Part shown: piece by piece, positions 7,740 to 17,242 of the stretch
How positions within the stretch are numbered: the first letter of the stretch is position 1
How the letters are laid out: each line of letters begins with the position of its first letter
Assembly: GCA_947345935.1 (NCBI GenBank)
Contig: CAMZZN010000009.1
Span: 1 to 62,318, forward strand
From: an uncultured Ruminococcus sp.
GTDB lineage: Bacteria; Bacillota; Clostridia; Oscillospirales; Ruminococcaceae
Length of the DNA: 62,318 bases
Reading direction: 5' to 3'
Program-made: the position numbers and the translations under genes
Notes under the pieces: model-generated
What the model saw: the letters and a program-made list of their open reading frames with translations, nothing else
Databases searched by the model: none
What the model was told of the DNA's origin: nothing

Positions 7740-9107
7740 TTGAACGATAATACCGCTGTTATCAGGGAAATAAGGTCGCTTATCGGAGAAAGAACGCCGA
7801 AAGCCCTCGTCAGGAGTTTTGGATGTCAGCTCAACGTTTCTGACGGAGAAAAAATGAAGGGACTTCTGGGTGAGGCAGGCTATAGTTTTACCGAAGACGA
7901 GAACGAAGCCGATCTTATAATACTTAACACCTGTGCTGTCCGTGAGTCGGCAGAGGACAGGGTTTTTGGCATAATAGGCAGCATGAAGAAGCGCAAAGAG
8001 CTGAAACCGTCCCTTATTATAGGGATTTCGGGCTGCATGACCGCTCAGGATCATAATGCTGAAAAAATTAAAAGATCGTATCCCCAGGTGAGCTTTGTTA
8101 TGGGAACTTCGGCGATAAATTCCCTGCCTTCTCTTCTTCTGGAAAGTTTGCAGGGAGTGAAGTTTTCCGCAGATACGGCTGAATACGATGATTTTTCACA
8201 GTCCGTGCCGCAGGTGCGTGACAGCAGTTTCAAGGCAAGCGTACCTGTTATGTTCGGATGCAATAACTTCTGTACTTACTGCATTGTTCCATATGTGCGT
8301 GGGCGAGAACGAAGCCGGAAGTCTGACGATATTATACGTGAAGTCGGGGAACTTGTCCGGAATGGATACAAGGAGATCATGCTTCTGGGACAGAATGTCA
8401 ATTCCTACGGCAATGACCGCAGTGATGAAATAAGTTTTCCCCGGCTTCTTCGTGCACTGAACGATATTGAGGGAGATTTTATTATTCGCTTCATGTCGTC
8501 TCACCCCAAGGATGCGTCAAAAGAACTTATTGATGCGATTTTTGATTGTGAAAAGGTTGCAAAACATCTTCACCTTCCCCTGCAGAGCGGCAGCAGCAGC
8601 GTTCTTGACAGAATGAACCGCAGATATACGGCGGAAAAGTATCTGGAGACAGTTGACTATATCCGCAGCAAAGATCCGGATTTCTCTCTTACTACAGATA
8701 TAATCGTAGGATTTCCCAATGAAAGCGACGAGGAATTCCGTGATACACTCGATATTATCCGCAGAGTCAGATATGATAATATTTATTCGTTTATATATTC
8801 AAAGCGTTCCGGAACAAAGGCGGCTGATATGGACGACGAAACGCCGGAGGATGTCAAAGGTCGGCGCATGAGAGAACTTCTGGAAGTTCAGCGTGAGATA
8901 TCCACAGAGCATTACAAGCGTTTTATTGGCAGGAAGATGCGTGTTCTTGTGGATGATGTTTCAAAGAAACATCCAGGATTTATGACGGGGAAAAGTAATG
9001 AATTCATTATAGTGGAATTTGAGGGAGACGCCTCTTTGACTGGCAGTTTTGTTGATGTTGAGGTCACAGAGACAATGAACTGGGCGGTGAAAGGAAAATT
9101 GATATGA
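7740..9107 (+). CDS. miaB: tRNA-2-methylthio-N6-dimethylallyladenosine synthase
   Basis: 455 aa from TTG 7740, preceded by AAAGGAGG with 8-nt spacing; an upstream ATG (7689) lies almost on the transcription start and has no ribosome site. MiaB is a radical-SAM methylthiotransferase that adds the 2-methylthio group to i6A37 in tRNAs reading UNN codons, acting after MiaA (encoded at 19231). Visible: N-terminal UPF0004 domain with Cys at FGCQLN, NTCAVRE and SGCM, the radical-SAM CNNFCTYC motif near residue 175-182, and a C-terminal TRAM domain. Its stop overlaps the next gene's start by 4 nt. Confidence 0.97.
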   Translation: MNDNTAVIREIRSLIGERTPKALVRSFGCQLNVSDGEKMKGLLGEAGYSFTEDENEADLIILNTCAVRESAEDRVFGIIGSMKKRKELKPSLIIGISGCMTAQDHNAEKIKRSYPQVSFVMGTSAINSLPSLLLESLQGVKFSADTAEYDDFSQSVPQVRDSSFKASVPVMFGCNNFCTYCIVPYVRGRERSRKSDDIIREVGELVRNGYKEIMLLGQNVNSYGNDRSDEISFPRLLRALNDIEGDFIIRFMSSHPKDASKELIDAIFDCEKVAKHLHLPLQSGSSSVLDRMNRRYTAEKYLETVDYIRSKDPDFSLTTDIIVGFPNESDEEFRDTLDIIRRVRYDNIYSFIYSKRSGTKAADMDDETPEDVKGRRMRELLEVQREISTEHYKRFIGRKMRVLVDDVSKKHPGFMTGKSNEFIIVEFEGDASLTGSFVDVEVTETMNWAVKGKLI

Positions 9108-11056
9108 AAAAAAGAATATTTCTTGCAATGACGGCTGCGGCGTTATTGACCGGATGCTCGGCGGGGGATTTCTGGAAAGTTTCCAAAAAGGAAATAAAGA
9201 GATCAACCGAGGAAGAAACGACGGCGGAGGAAACAACTGCCGAAGCTGCTACGCTGCCTCTGACAGAGCCTGTGCTGGATAGTCATACCATGCATGTTGA
9301 CATTACAAGGCAGAAAAATGCCCGATACTGGAAAAGAAAAACGCCCAAAACCGAATATGAGATGAGAGGATTCGGAACAATAAGAGAAGTGGACGACAGC
9401 GTCTTTCTTGTGCTTTCCGTCAGTGAGAAAAATCTTCTGGTAGCTCCGGAGATCGAGGGCGGTAAGGTTTCCATAGTCTGTCAGATAGACGATGTCCGCT
9501 TTGTATACGCTGTGAAAGTAAATGACGATATCGTTAAACTTGGCATTTACGATATAGCTTCCGGTGAGGATTATGTTATTGAAAACGATACTGACCAGAA
9601 AAATTATCACTATCGTCCGCTGTGCGTTTCCGGCGACTATCTCATATTGTATTCAAATGATGATTCTTCCGACGGTAATATAAACTATTTCCGGTTTGAT
9701 CTTGATAACTATAAAATGGAAGATTACAGTTCTGTATATCTTTCGCATGAGGGTCAATCGCCCTCTGCCGGATTTTCATCTGACGGAAAAAAAGCAGCGG
9801 AGATTTCTTCCGCTATCGAGGCGGACGGATTGTATAATTACACGGTAACTCTGTTTTCCACTGAAACGGGTGAAAAGCTTGACGAATTCGTGATCGGAGC
9901 GCCAAAAAAGCATCCTGTATTCAGTCTTGAATTTCACGGAAACGACAATATATATGTTTACGCCGGAAACGATGAGGGCGGCTGGGACGATCTTTACATC
10001 ATTGACCTGTGGCTGGGCGACGGAATCGAATGGATAGACAACAGGCAGGATGAATATCCGGACGTAAAGAAACTGAATATTGCCGAGTCTGATGAAACGG
10101 ATTCAATGTATAGCAGTAAGCTTGTATATTTCGTGAATGACGGATGTTATTACGAGTCGCCATGGCTCGATGCGGACGGTCGAATACGTCGAAGTATTGT
10201 ATTTGACGATGGCAGCGGAACTCCTGCTTATATAGAAAATGCAGTGAATATTTACTGGAGTTATTTAAAAGACGGAAATCTATATGGTACTTCTCTTTCT
10301 TATTTTTCTGATGATGTTAGGTATATCTGCAAACTTGAAAAAGATACTGTTGAAAAGATCGCCGCCGTGCCTAATAATGGATGTCAGGTTATTTTTACTC
10401 CCGATTATATTTATTATACATTGACTGAGATGGACAATAAAGATCAAACGGATTTATACAGAATGGATTACAGCGGAAAAAAACGTAAACGTGTTCTGAC
10501 TATCGGCGACGATTTATACAGCAGAACTATCAAGATCAGCGGCAGCCAGATATACTATTACTATTGCGATTATGAAGCGGCTGCGGAATATCAGAATGCT
10601 GTTGGCATATACGATATGGAAACGGATGAACATATAAAACTTAAAGACGGAGTGATGGGGCGTATAAACGAAGGATATATGTATTATCTGAAGGAAAACA
10701 GAGAGCTTATGAGAATGAATCTTGACGATTATACTATCGAGCGTGTCTGCGGAAATGTGCGGGATTATGATTTTCAGGATGATTCCATTATATACACTAT
10801 GTGGAACGTCGACACACCGAATAGCTGTTTGTACCGCCTTGATGATAACGGAAGTACTAAGATGTTCAGTGTATCGGATATTCCGGGATTTAAGTCCGGC
10901 GATTGGATAACAGGGATTCAGCGTCATGACGATGAGATAATTCTGAGGATAAGGGACACTGACGGTTACGCCAGTCTGATCGGAACAGATAGGCAGGGCG
11001 GACTGATAAGGGAATACGGTGAAAAATATATAATGCCGGATACTCCTAAAACATAA
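9104..11056 (+). CDS. Large lipoprotein, probable beta-propeller
   Basis: 650 aa. Signal peptide with lipobox ALLTGC (Cys about residue 18), then a Glu/Thr-rich linker (EEETTAEETTAEAATLPLTEP) and a large domain built of repeated short beta-rich blocks (for example PLCVSGDYLILYSNDDS, TPDYIYYTLTE, DLYRMDYSGKKRKRVLTIGDDLYS). The last is reminiscent of DUF5050-type propellers, where a display-like 'YRMDYSG' blade repeats. It is anchored outside the membrane and translationally coupled to miaB by a 4-nt overlap, although a functional link is not evident. Ligand unknown. Confidence 0.75.
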   Translation: MKKRIFLAMTAAALLTGCSAGDFWKVSKKEIKRSTEEETTAEETTAEAATLPLTEPVLDSHTMHVDITRQKNARYWKRKTPKTEYEMRGFGTIREVDDSVFLVLSVSEKNLLVAPEIEGGKVSIVCQIDDVRFVYAVKVNDDIVKLGIYDIASGEDYVIENDTDQKNYHYRPLCVSGDYLILYSNDDSSDGNINYFRFDLDNYKMEDYSSVYLSHEGQSPSAGFSSDGKKAAEISSAIEADGLYNYTVTLFSTETGEKLDEFVIGAPKKHPVFSLEFHGNDNIYVYAGNDEGGWDDLYIIDLWLGDGIEWIDNRQDEYPDVKKLNIAESDETDSMYSSKLVYFVNDGCYYESPWLDADGRIRRSIVFDDGSGTPAYIENAVNIYWSYLKDGNLYGTSLSYFSDDVRYICKLEKDTVEKIAAVPNNGCQVIFTPDYIYYTLTEMDNKDQTDLYRMDYSGKKRKRVLTIGDDLYSRTIKISGSQIYYYYCDYEAAAEYQNAVGIYDMETDEHIKLKDGVMGRINEGYMYYLKENRELMRMNLDDYTIERVCGNVRDYDFQDDSIIYTMWNVDTPNSCLYRLDDNGSTKMFSVSDIPGFKSGDWITGIQRHDDEIILRIRDTDGYASLIGTDRQGGLIREYGEKYIMPDTPKT

Positions 11057-11099
11057 AGAAATCTTTAGGCGGTGCTGCCATAAAAAGAGGGGGAACAGA

Positions 11100-12008
11100 A
11101 TGAAAAAACTTATACTGCTTTTTTGCATGACCGCTGTACTTGCAGGATGCGGAAATGATACGGGAGATGACAGCTCCGACAAGAGAACTTACGGAACTGA
11201 AAATAGTTTCTCCGCTGACGTGAGAACGCCGGAAATCGAAAAAACTACAGAAAAAGAATCGGTCACGGAGACGGAAGAAATCACCGGAGAAGCCATTGAG
11301 GAAAAAGTAACAACGGCGGTTCCGGTTACGCAGCCGGAGACGGCTGAACTTTCGGCAGAGCAGGTGACTTACCGTTCTGTTCTGGAAAATATCTATTATA
11401 ACCGCACTCTGCCGGACGGAAATACTCTTCCTGACGACGGATATGATATTACTCTGAATGAATTCGCTGTCTGCGATGTTGACGGCGACGGACGTGACGA
11501 GTTGATCCTTATGTATTCCAATACCGCTATGGCAGGAATGTTTGCCAGAGTGTACGATCACGGCGCATATGGAAATATAATTAACGAGATAGGGGGATTT
11601 CCAAGTATGAGATTTTATGACAGCGGCGTTATCGAGGTAGATATTTCTCATAATCAGGGATATTCCGGCGAGTTCTGGCCATACAGCCTGTATCAGTATG
11701 ATCTGGAAACGGATAAATATAATGAGATTGCTTTTGTTGAAGCTATGGATAAAAAACTTGTGGACAGGGTAAACTCATATGCGGCAGAATACGGCAGTGA
11801 AAATCCGTTGGTGTATCCGCAGGAGACTGATACAAGCGGTTCTGGATTCGTTTATTATATCCGCCCGAACGGATTTACCGGAGATGTATCGCCAGTTGAC
11901 GTGACGGAATATTCAGACTGGCATAATCAGTATGTCGGCGGCGCACGGCAGATAAAGCCGGAGTTTATGAAGCTGACGGAAGAAAATATAAAAACAATAA
12001 ATAATTAA
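11100..12008 (+). CDS. Lipoprotein with a DxDGDG metal-binding-like motif
   Basis: 302 aa. Signal peptide with lipobox AVLAGC (Cys about residue 17), an 80-residue Glu/Thr-rich linker, then a globular domain. This contains VCDVDGDGRDELILMYSN (about residues 123-140), a calcium-binding FG-GAP/EF-hand-like loop seen in many secreted Clostridial proteins, and FARVYDHGAYGNIINEIGGFPSMRFYDSGVIEV. GAGGGGG-type ribosome site (11087-11093). It sits between the beta-propeller lipoprotein and the ylbF-like gene, interrupting the usual miaB-ylbF-mutS order. Function unknown. Confidence 0.75.
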   Translation: MKKLILLFCMTAVLAGCGNDTGDDSSDKRTYGTENSFSADVRTPEIEKTTEKESVTETEEITGEAIEEKVTTAVPVTQPETAELSAEQVTYRSVLENIYYNRTLPDGNTLPDDGYDITLNEFAVCDVDGDGRDELILMYSNTAMAGMFARVYDHGAYGNIINEIGGFPSMRFYDSGVIEVDISHNQGYSGEFWPYSLYQYDLETDKYNEIAFVEAMDKKLVDRVNSYAAEYGSENPLVYPQETDTSGSGFVYYIRPNGFTGDVSPVDVTEYSDWHNQYVGGARQIKPEFMKLTEENIKTINN

Positions 12009-12027
12009 TCAGTAAGGAGAAAAAATT

Positions 12028-12435
12028 ATGGATATAATCGAAATGACAAGAGAACTGGGAAAGGCTTTACAGCAGGACGATCGCTTTATCGCCTATACGC
12101 TTGCAAAGCAGGTAAACGATAACGATAAGGAACTTCAGGAGGATATCGAGAGATTTTCAAAACTCCGTGAAGAACTTAACGAGGTCATGAGCAGAAAAAA
12201 TCCTGAAACGGAAAAACTCAAGGAGCTTGATTCCGATATCAAAGCTGTTTATCAGAAGATCATGAGCAATCAGAATATGATCGTTTTTACCGCAGCACAG
12301 AAGAATCTTGAAAGTCTTGTAACAAATATTAATCAGATAATTTCACTCTGCGCTAACGGAGAAGATCCCGATACCTGTCAGCCGCCTGAATCAAATTGTA
12401 CGGGAAGTTGTGCAACCTGCGGCGGATGCGGCTGA
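12028..12435 (+). CDS. YlbF/YmcA-family protein
   Basis: 135 aa, mostly helical. In Bacillus the paralogues YlbF and YmcA (RicA) form a complex with YaaT that influences RNase Y-dependent mRNA maturation and development, and ymcA lies just upstream of mutS, as here. The body (IIEMTRELGKALQQDDRFIAYTLAKQVNDNDKELQEDI) matches the family's helical fold. The tail is Cys-rich (CQPPESNCTGSCATCGGCG), consistent with the reported metal or Fe-S binding of these complexes. AAGGAG site 8 nt before ATG. The exact paralogue cannot be told from sequence alone. Confidence 0.87.
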   Translation: MDIIEMTRELGKALQQDDRFIAYTLAKQVNDNDKELQEDIERFSKLREELNEVMSRKNPETEKLKELDSDIKAVYQKIMSNQNMIVFTAAQKNLESLVTNINQIISLCANGEDPDTCQPPESNCTGSCATCGGCG

Positions 12436-12468
12436 TATCCTGAAAAAGCAAGATAAAGGAGCAAACGA

Positions 12469-15090
12469 ATGAATGTTGACAGAAGCAAGATCTCCCCGAT
12501 GATGCAGCAATATTTTGAGGTCAAAGACAAATATCCCGACTGCATTCTCTTTTTCCGGGTTGGCGATTTTTATGAAATGTTTTTTGACGATGCACTTACT
12601 GCCTCAAAGGCTCTTGAACTGACTCTCACCGGTAAGGAATGCGGTCTTGAGGAACGTGCACCTATGGCTGGTATCCCATATCATGCCGCCGAACTGTATA
12701 CAAAGCGGCTTATAGACCAGGGATTTAAAGTTGCGGTCTGCGAGCAGCTGACCGATCCTGCCGAATCAAAGGGGATAGTCGTACGTGATGTTATCAGGGT
12801 GGTCACTCCCGGAACTCTTACCGAAAGCAGTATGCTTGACGACGGAAAAAATAACTATATATGCAGTATTTATTACAGCGAAGCGGAAAAGACCGGCGGT
12901 ATTGCTTCTGCCGATATTTCTACGGGTGAAGCGTTCTTGTGCAGTTTTGAAGGGAAGGATATGGAAGCCGGTCTTATCAATGAACTTTCACGCTGTCAGC
13001 CGGCGGAGGTCATCTTCACCGACAGCTTTCTTTCTCTGAAAAATACGGCGGATTTCATCAAGCTTCGTCTTAACTGCGTTGTTACTCTCCGTGACAGGAT
13101 CTGTTTTGAACCCGATCTCCGGAGATCGGATACGGCGGCGGTTTTCGGCGCAAAGTCAATGACGGAGCTGGGCATAAGCGAAAACGGTGCGGACTGTGCT
13201 GCGGTCTGCGGATTGTTCGACTATATACGTGATACTCAGAAAACGTCTGTATCACGTTTTACTTCTATCGAGATACTCAGCGGCGACGCATATATGGGGC
13301 TTGATCTAAATGCAAGGCGAAATCTCGAACTTACCGAAACTCTCAGAAATAAGGAAAAAAGAGGTTCGCTGCTGTGGGTGCTTGATTCCACGAGAACGTC
13401 AATGGGACGGCGCCTGCTGAAAAACTGGATAGAACAGCCGCTGAAAAGTCCGGCGAGAATAATTGAAAGACTGGACGCTGTGGAAGCTCTGACACGCAGC
13501 AGCGTTATTCTTGCGGATATACGTGATATACTTGAACGTGTATATGACCTGGAACGTCTTATGACAAAGGTAATGTACAAAAGCGCCAATCCTCGTGATC
13601 TGAAGGCTCTTTCTGCTACGTCGGTACAGCTCCCTGTACTTAAAGGGGAACTGGAAAAGCTCGGCAGTTCAAAACTTCTTGCAAGATACAACAGCATGAT
13701 CGACGATCTGGAGGAGATCGCAGGACTGGTGGAGAATGCTGTTATTGAAGAACCGCCTGTATCTGTAAAAGACGGCGGCGTAATAAAGGACGGTTTCAAC
13801 GAGGAACTGGATCAGCTGCGCCATATTATGAATCACGGACGTGATATAATTTCCGATATAGAACAGCGTGAACGAGAAGTTACAGGCATAAAAAATCTGA
13901 AAATCGGATTTAACCGTGTATTCGGCTATTATATTGAGGTAACGAGGTCGTATTACGATCTGATCCCCGATAATTACATAAGAAAACAGACCCTTGCCAA
14001 TGCCGAACGCTTTATCACTGAGGAACTTAAAAATGCGGAGAATTCTATTCTCGGCGCAAAGGATAAGGCGCTTACCCTTGAAGCTGAGATTTTTGGAGAA
14101 GTACGTGATTTTCTGGCAACAAAGCTTGAAGCCGTTCAAAAAACAGCCTCTTCTGTTGCGGCTGTCGATGTTCTTTGTTCTTTTGCCGATGTGGCGCTGA
14201 AAAATCTCTATGTTAAGCCGGATATTACAATTGACGGCGCTATTGACATAAAGGCTGGACGTCATCCGGTGGTTGAACTTATGTGCCAGGATGAGATGTT
14301 TGTGCCGAACGATATTTACATTGACAAAAGGGCTGCAAGGATGTCGATAATCACCGGTCCGAATATGTCAGGTAAATCTACATATATGCGTCAGACGGCG
14401 CTTATCGTGCTTATGGCTCAGATCGGCAGTTTTGTTCCTGCGGATTCGGCAAGGATATCTATAGTCGATAAAATCTTTACACGTGTTGGCGCTTCGGATG
14501 ATCTTACGGCAGGTCAGAGTACGTTTATGGTGGAAATGAGCGAGGTTTCGGATATACTAAAAAATGCTACCCCCGATAGTCTGGTTATCCTTGACGAGGT
14601 GGGACGTGGAACGTCTACTTTTGACGGAGTAAGCATTGCCAGGGCCGTTGCCGAGCATATATGCACTTCAAAAAAATTGGGATGCAAGACGCTTTTCGCT
14701 ACCCATTATCACGAGCTTATCGGTCTGGAGCAGGAGCTTGAGGGCGTAAGGAACTATAGTATCGCTGTAAATAAACACGGCGGCAATATACGCTTTCTGC
14801 GTAAGATAGTCAGAGGAGGCGTTGACGAAAGCTACGGCATTGACGTTGCCAAGCTTGCAGGTCTGCCGACAAAGGTGGTCAGTCGTGCAAGAGAACTTCT
14901 TACCGAAATGGAATGCAGTCATGGTGCGGCAGAAAGGTCAGTTGTATCTGAACCGGAGCAAATAAGCTTTGTAAGCGTCTGCCGGGAGCAGGCTCTTGAA
15001 ATGCTTGAAAAAACGAATATAGAAGAACTGACCGACAGTGAATGCCGTGAACTTCTCAGGGATATGACAGGAATGATAAATAAAGGATGA
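12469..15090 (+). CDS. mutS: DNA mismatch repair protein MutS
   Basis: 873 aa, normal length. MutS recognises mismatches and small loops and recruits MutL. Visible: mismatch-recognition motif FYEMF in RVGDFYEMFFDDA near residue 31-43 (Phe and Glu that wedge into DNA), connector and lever domains, Walker A GPNMSGKST at about 629-637, and Walker B LVILDEVGRGTS near 705. AAAGGAG ribosome site. In an operon with mutL 2.2 kb downstream, separated by four non-repair genes. Intact. Confidence 0.98.
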   Translation: MNVDRSKISPMMQQYFEVKDKYPDCILFFRVGDFYEMFFDDALTASKALELTLTGKECGLEERAPMAGIPYHAAELYTKRLIDQGFKVAVCEQLTDPAESKGIVVRDVIRVVTPGTLTESSMLDDGKNNYICSIYYSEAEKTGGIASADISTGEAFLCSFEGKDMEAGLINELSRCQPAEVIFTDSFLSLKNTADFIKLRLNCVVTLRDRICFEPDLRRSDTAAVFGAKSMTELGISENGADCAAVCGLFDYIRDTQKTSVSRFTSIEILSGDAYMGLDLNARRNLELTETLRNKEKRGSLLWVLDSTRTSMGRRLLKNWIEQPLKSPARIIERLDAVEALTRSSVILADIRDILERVYDLERLMTKVMYKSANPRDLKALSATSVQLPVLKGELEKLGSSKLLARYNSMIDDLEEIAGLVENAVIEEPPVSVKDGGVIKDGFNEELDQLRHIMNHGRDIISDIEQREREVTGIKNLKIGFNRVFGYYIEVTRSYYDLIPDNYIRKQTLANAERFITEELKNAENSILGAKDKALTLEAEIFGEVRDFLATKLEAVQKTASSVAAVDVLCSFADVALKNLYVKPDITIDGAIDIKAGRHPVVELMCQDEMFVPNDIYIDKRAARMSIITGPNMSGKSTYMRQTALIVLMAQIGSFVPADSARISIVDKIFTRVGASDDLTAGQSTFMVEMSEVSDILKNATPDSLVILDEVGRGTSTFDGVSIARAVAEHICTSKKLGCKTLFATHYHELIGLEQELEGVRNYSIAVNKHGGNIRFLRKIVRGGVDESYGIDVAKLAGLPTKVVSRARELLTEMECSHGAAERSVVSEPEQISFVSVCREQALEMLEKTNIEELTDSECRELLRDMTGMINKG

Positions 15091-15118
15091 TCTCTGAGAT
15101 CTGACAAGGAGAATTGAT

Positions 15119-15544
15119 ATGCCAAGATTCAATAAAGAAAATATGATCGCCGAACTTGATCGTTTTGGAAAGACATATAAATATCCGGTTTTTGTTACAG
15201 TATCTGTACAAAACGGTATTCTGGGAGCAAAGCCGATAATAAGGCATGGTTATGCGGCAATATCCGACGATCATTTCCTGCTGATCGTTGATTATGAATC
15301 GGCAGATTCAGAAGAAGCCGTATGTCATCGGCTGCCTGTAACTGGGATGAGTTCGGTCAGGGTCAGGAAAGCCGATAAAATGAATATATTTACCGTGCGT
15401 CTAAAAGGAATAACTTCCGAGTCGAAAAAATACAGGATAAAAGTTACTGTTGCGGGGACAGAGGTTGAAAATGGGCTGCCGGATCAGGTCGAAAACTGTG
15501 CGAAATTCGTGGAAAGATTCAGAAAATGGTCCGGAGAAATATAG
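15119..15544 (+). CDS. Hypothetical protein between mutS and the GH3 lipoprotein
   Basis: 141 aa, no signal peptide or membrane segment. Predicted mainly beta-strand with one C-terminal helix (QVENCAKFVERFRKWSGEI). The alternation of strands with a short final helix is reminiscent of bacterial PH-like domains, but that is inference from layout only. AAGGAG site with 7-nt spacing. It abuts the next gene directly (1 nt), suggesting co-expression. Not recognised as a named family. Confidence 0.6.
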   Translation: MPRFNKENMIAELDRFGKTYKYPVFVTVSVQNGILGAKPIIRHGYAAISDDHFLLIVDYESADSEEAVCHRLPVTGMSSVRVRKADKMNIFTVRLKGITSESKKYRIKVTVAGTEVENGLPDQVENCAKFVERFRKWSGEI

Positions 15545-16891
15545 GTGTATCGTATGAGTAATGCAAGAAGAATACTATTTTCAGCTGTCAGCCTGAGCTT
15601 GTTTCTATGCGGCTGCGGTAAAAAAGTTTCTCCGGAAGATAAAAGCAGCAGTTCTTTCAATAGCGTTCCGGAAAGCAGTACCGCATCAACGGAGAGAGAG
15701 ACCGTTTCACCGGATGCATCATCTGCGGAAACTTCGGCGCAGAATACGTCTGTTTCCACATCAGAGCAGACAACTGCGGCTGCTTCAGAAGAAAAAACTG
15801 AGTCGGAAACGGCTGCCGTCACGGAACAAGAAACTATGTCCCCAGCTACAATGGAACTTATGAACGATATGACGCTCCGTGAAAAAGTCTTACAGATGTT
15901 CATTATAACGCCGGAGCAGCTTACAGGCTCCGGCGGATGTGTGACGTATGCCGACAGCACAGTGCAGCAGTATCTTATGGATATTCCCGTGGGAGGGATA
16001 ATACTCTTCGCCCCGAATCTGACGAGCCAGGAGCAGACCGCCCAGCTTATCGCTTCATGTCAGGATTACGTTAAGGAAAGCTGCGGAGCAGGACTTTTCG
16101 TTGCCGTTGACGAGGAGGGCGGAACGGTTGCACGTGCTGCTTTAAAACTCGATACGACTTCGTTCAATAATATGGAGTACTACGGTTCTATGAACGACCC
16201 TCAGCTTGCGTATGACGTGGGCAGCACTATAGGCAGCGATATCGGCAGTCTGGGCTTTAATGTGGATTTTGCTCCCGTTGCAGATGTCAATATCAACAGC
16301 GGAAACGAGCTAGGAAGCCGGATATTCAGCAGTGATCCGTATATCGTTTCCGAGATGACGGCAAACGTTGTCAGAGGACTTCAGGATCAGGGAGTATGCG
16401 CTACTCTTAAGCATTTTCCCGGTCTGGGAGCGGCGGACGGTAATACGCATTATGATAATTATGTTCATATCTACAGGACTATTGACGAGCTGCGTGAGTC
16501 TGAATTCGTGGCTTTTTCCGGCGGTATCGAAGCAGGAGCAGATTTTGTTATGGTTGGTCATCAGAAAGTTTCAGGTATAGGAGACGATCTTCCTGCCGAT
16601 TTGTCATACACCGTTGTGACAACGCTTCTCAGGGAGGAACTGGGTTTTAACGGAATAATCGTCACCGATGCTCAGCAGATGAACACTATTGCGGGAGTTT
16701 ACGGATCGGGAGACGCAGCGGTGCGTTCTGTTGAGGCTGGTGTAGATATCATTCTCATGCCGGCTGATCTGAGTTCGGCAGTTGATGCAGTATGCAGCGC
16801 CGTAGAAGAAGACCGCATAACAGAGGAACGCATTGATGAAAGCGTGGTCAGGATCTTGAATCAAAAGGCGGAGCTCGGACTTCTGGGATGA
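15545..16891 (+). CDS. GH3-family lipoprotein, probable beta-N-acetylglucosaminidase
   Basis: 448 aa. Signal peptide with lipobox SLFLCGC, Ser/Thr-rich linker to about residue 95, then a GH3 N-terminal TIM-barrel domain. NagZ-like features: VDFAPVADVNINSG, KHFPGLGAADGNTHYD (about 288-303, Lys-His plus the Asp-x-x-x-His segment) and the nucleophile Asp in IVTDAQQM (about 374). It likely removes GlcNAc from muropeptides or glycans at the cell surface. GTG start at 15545 is 8 nt after GGAG; ATG 15554 is the alternative. A paralogue at 51575-53083 has lost these catalytic residues. Confidence 0.85.
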   Translation: MYRMSNARRILFSAVSLSLFLCGCGKKVSPEDKSSSSFNSVPESSTASTERETVSPDASSAETSAQNTSVSTSEQTTAAASEEKTESETAAVTEQETMSPATMELMNDMTLREKVLQMFIITPEQLTGSGGCVTYADSTVQQYLMDIPVGGIILFAPNLTSQEQTAQLIASCQDYVKESCGAGLFVAVDEEGGTVARAALKLDTTSFNNMEYYGSMNDPQLAYDVGSTIGSDIGSLGFNVDFAPVADVNINSGNELGSRIFSSDPYIVSEMTANVVRGLQDQGVCATLKHFPGLGAADGNTHYDNYVHIYRTIDELRESEFVAFSGGIEAGADFVMVGHQKVSGIGDDLPADLSYTVVTTLLREELGFNGIIVTDAQQMNTIAGVYGSGDAAVRSVEAGVDIILMPADLSSAVDAVCSAVEEDRITEERIDESVVRILNQKAELGLLG

Positions 16892-16908
16892 AAAAGAGGT
16901 GTAGCAAA

Positions 16909-17229
16909 ATGAAATACTTTTACCGTAAGGAAGAGCTTTACGGTACGGACTGTCATGAATTTTTCAGCGGAAAATGGGACGGAACATTCTGGAATGAATC
17001 CTCCGTTTATATTTATGACGAAGACTTCCGGCTTACAGGGCTGAGACGGATAATATCGAAAATAGTTGAAGGGTATTCCCCGTACGAGGATACGAAGATA
17101 TATCCGGAGGACTGGGAGAAAATATGCGAAGCATCAAGGCTTACGGCGTGCGACGCCCTGAACGAGATTTCTAAATGGGTGAAAAATGCTTTTGAAAAGC
17201 ACGGAATGTTCACCATTCTCGGAATATGA
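16909..17229 (+). CDS. Small hypothetical protein upstream of mutL
   Basis: 106 aa from ATG 16909 (AGAGGTG seven bases upstream; an in-frame ATG at 16888 would overlap the previous gene and lacks a site). Acidic and aromatic-rich (KYFYRKEELYGTDCHEF, FWNESSVYIYDEDF), with a C-terminal helix. No signal peptide, no transmembrane segment, no recognised family. Thirteen nt before mutL, so probably cotranscribed with it. Confidence 0.55.
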   Translation: MKYFYRKEELYGTDCHEFFSGKWDGTFWNESSVYIYDEDFRLTGLRRIISKIVEGYSPYEDTKIYPEDWEKICEASRLTACDALNEISKWVKNAFEKHGMFTILGI

Positions 17230-17242
17230 CAGGAGTGAAAAA

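Noticed and set aside
12846..12990. Second open frame inside mutS on the same strand
   Set aside because: The mutS frame is unambiguous by its motifs; the other frames are shadows.
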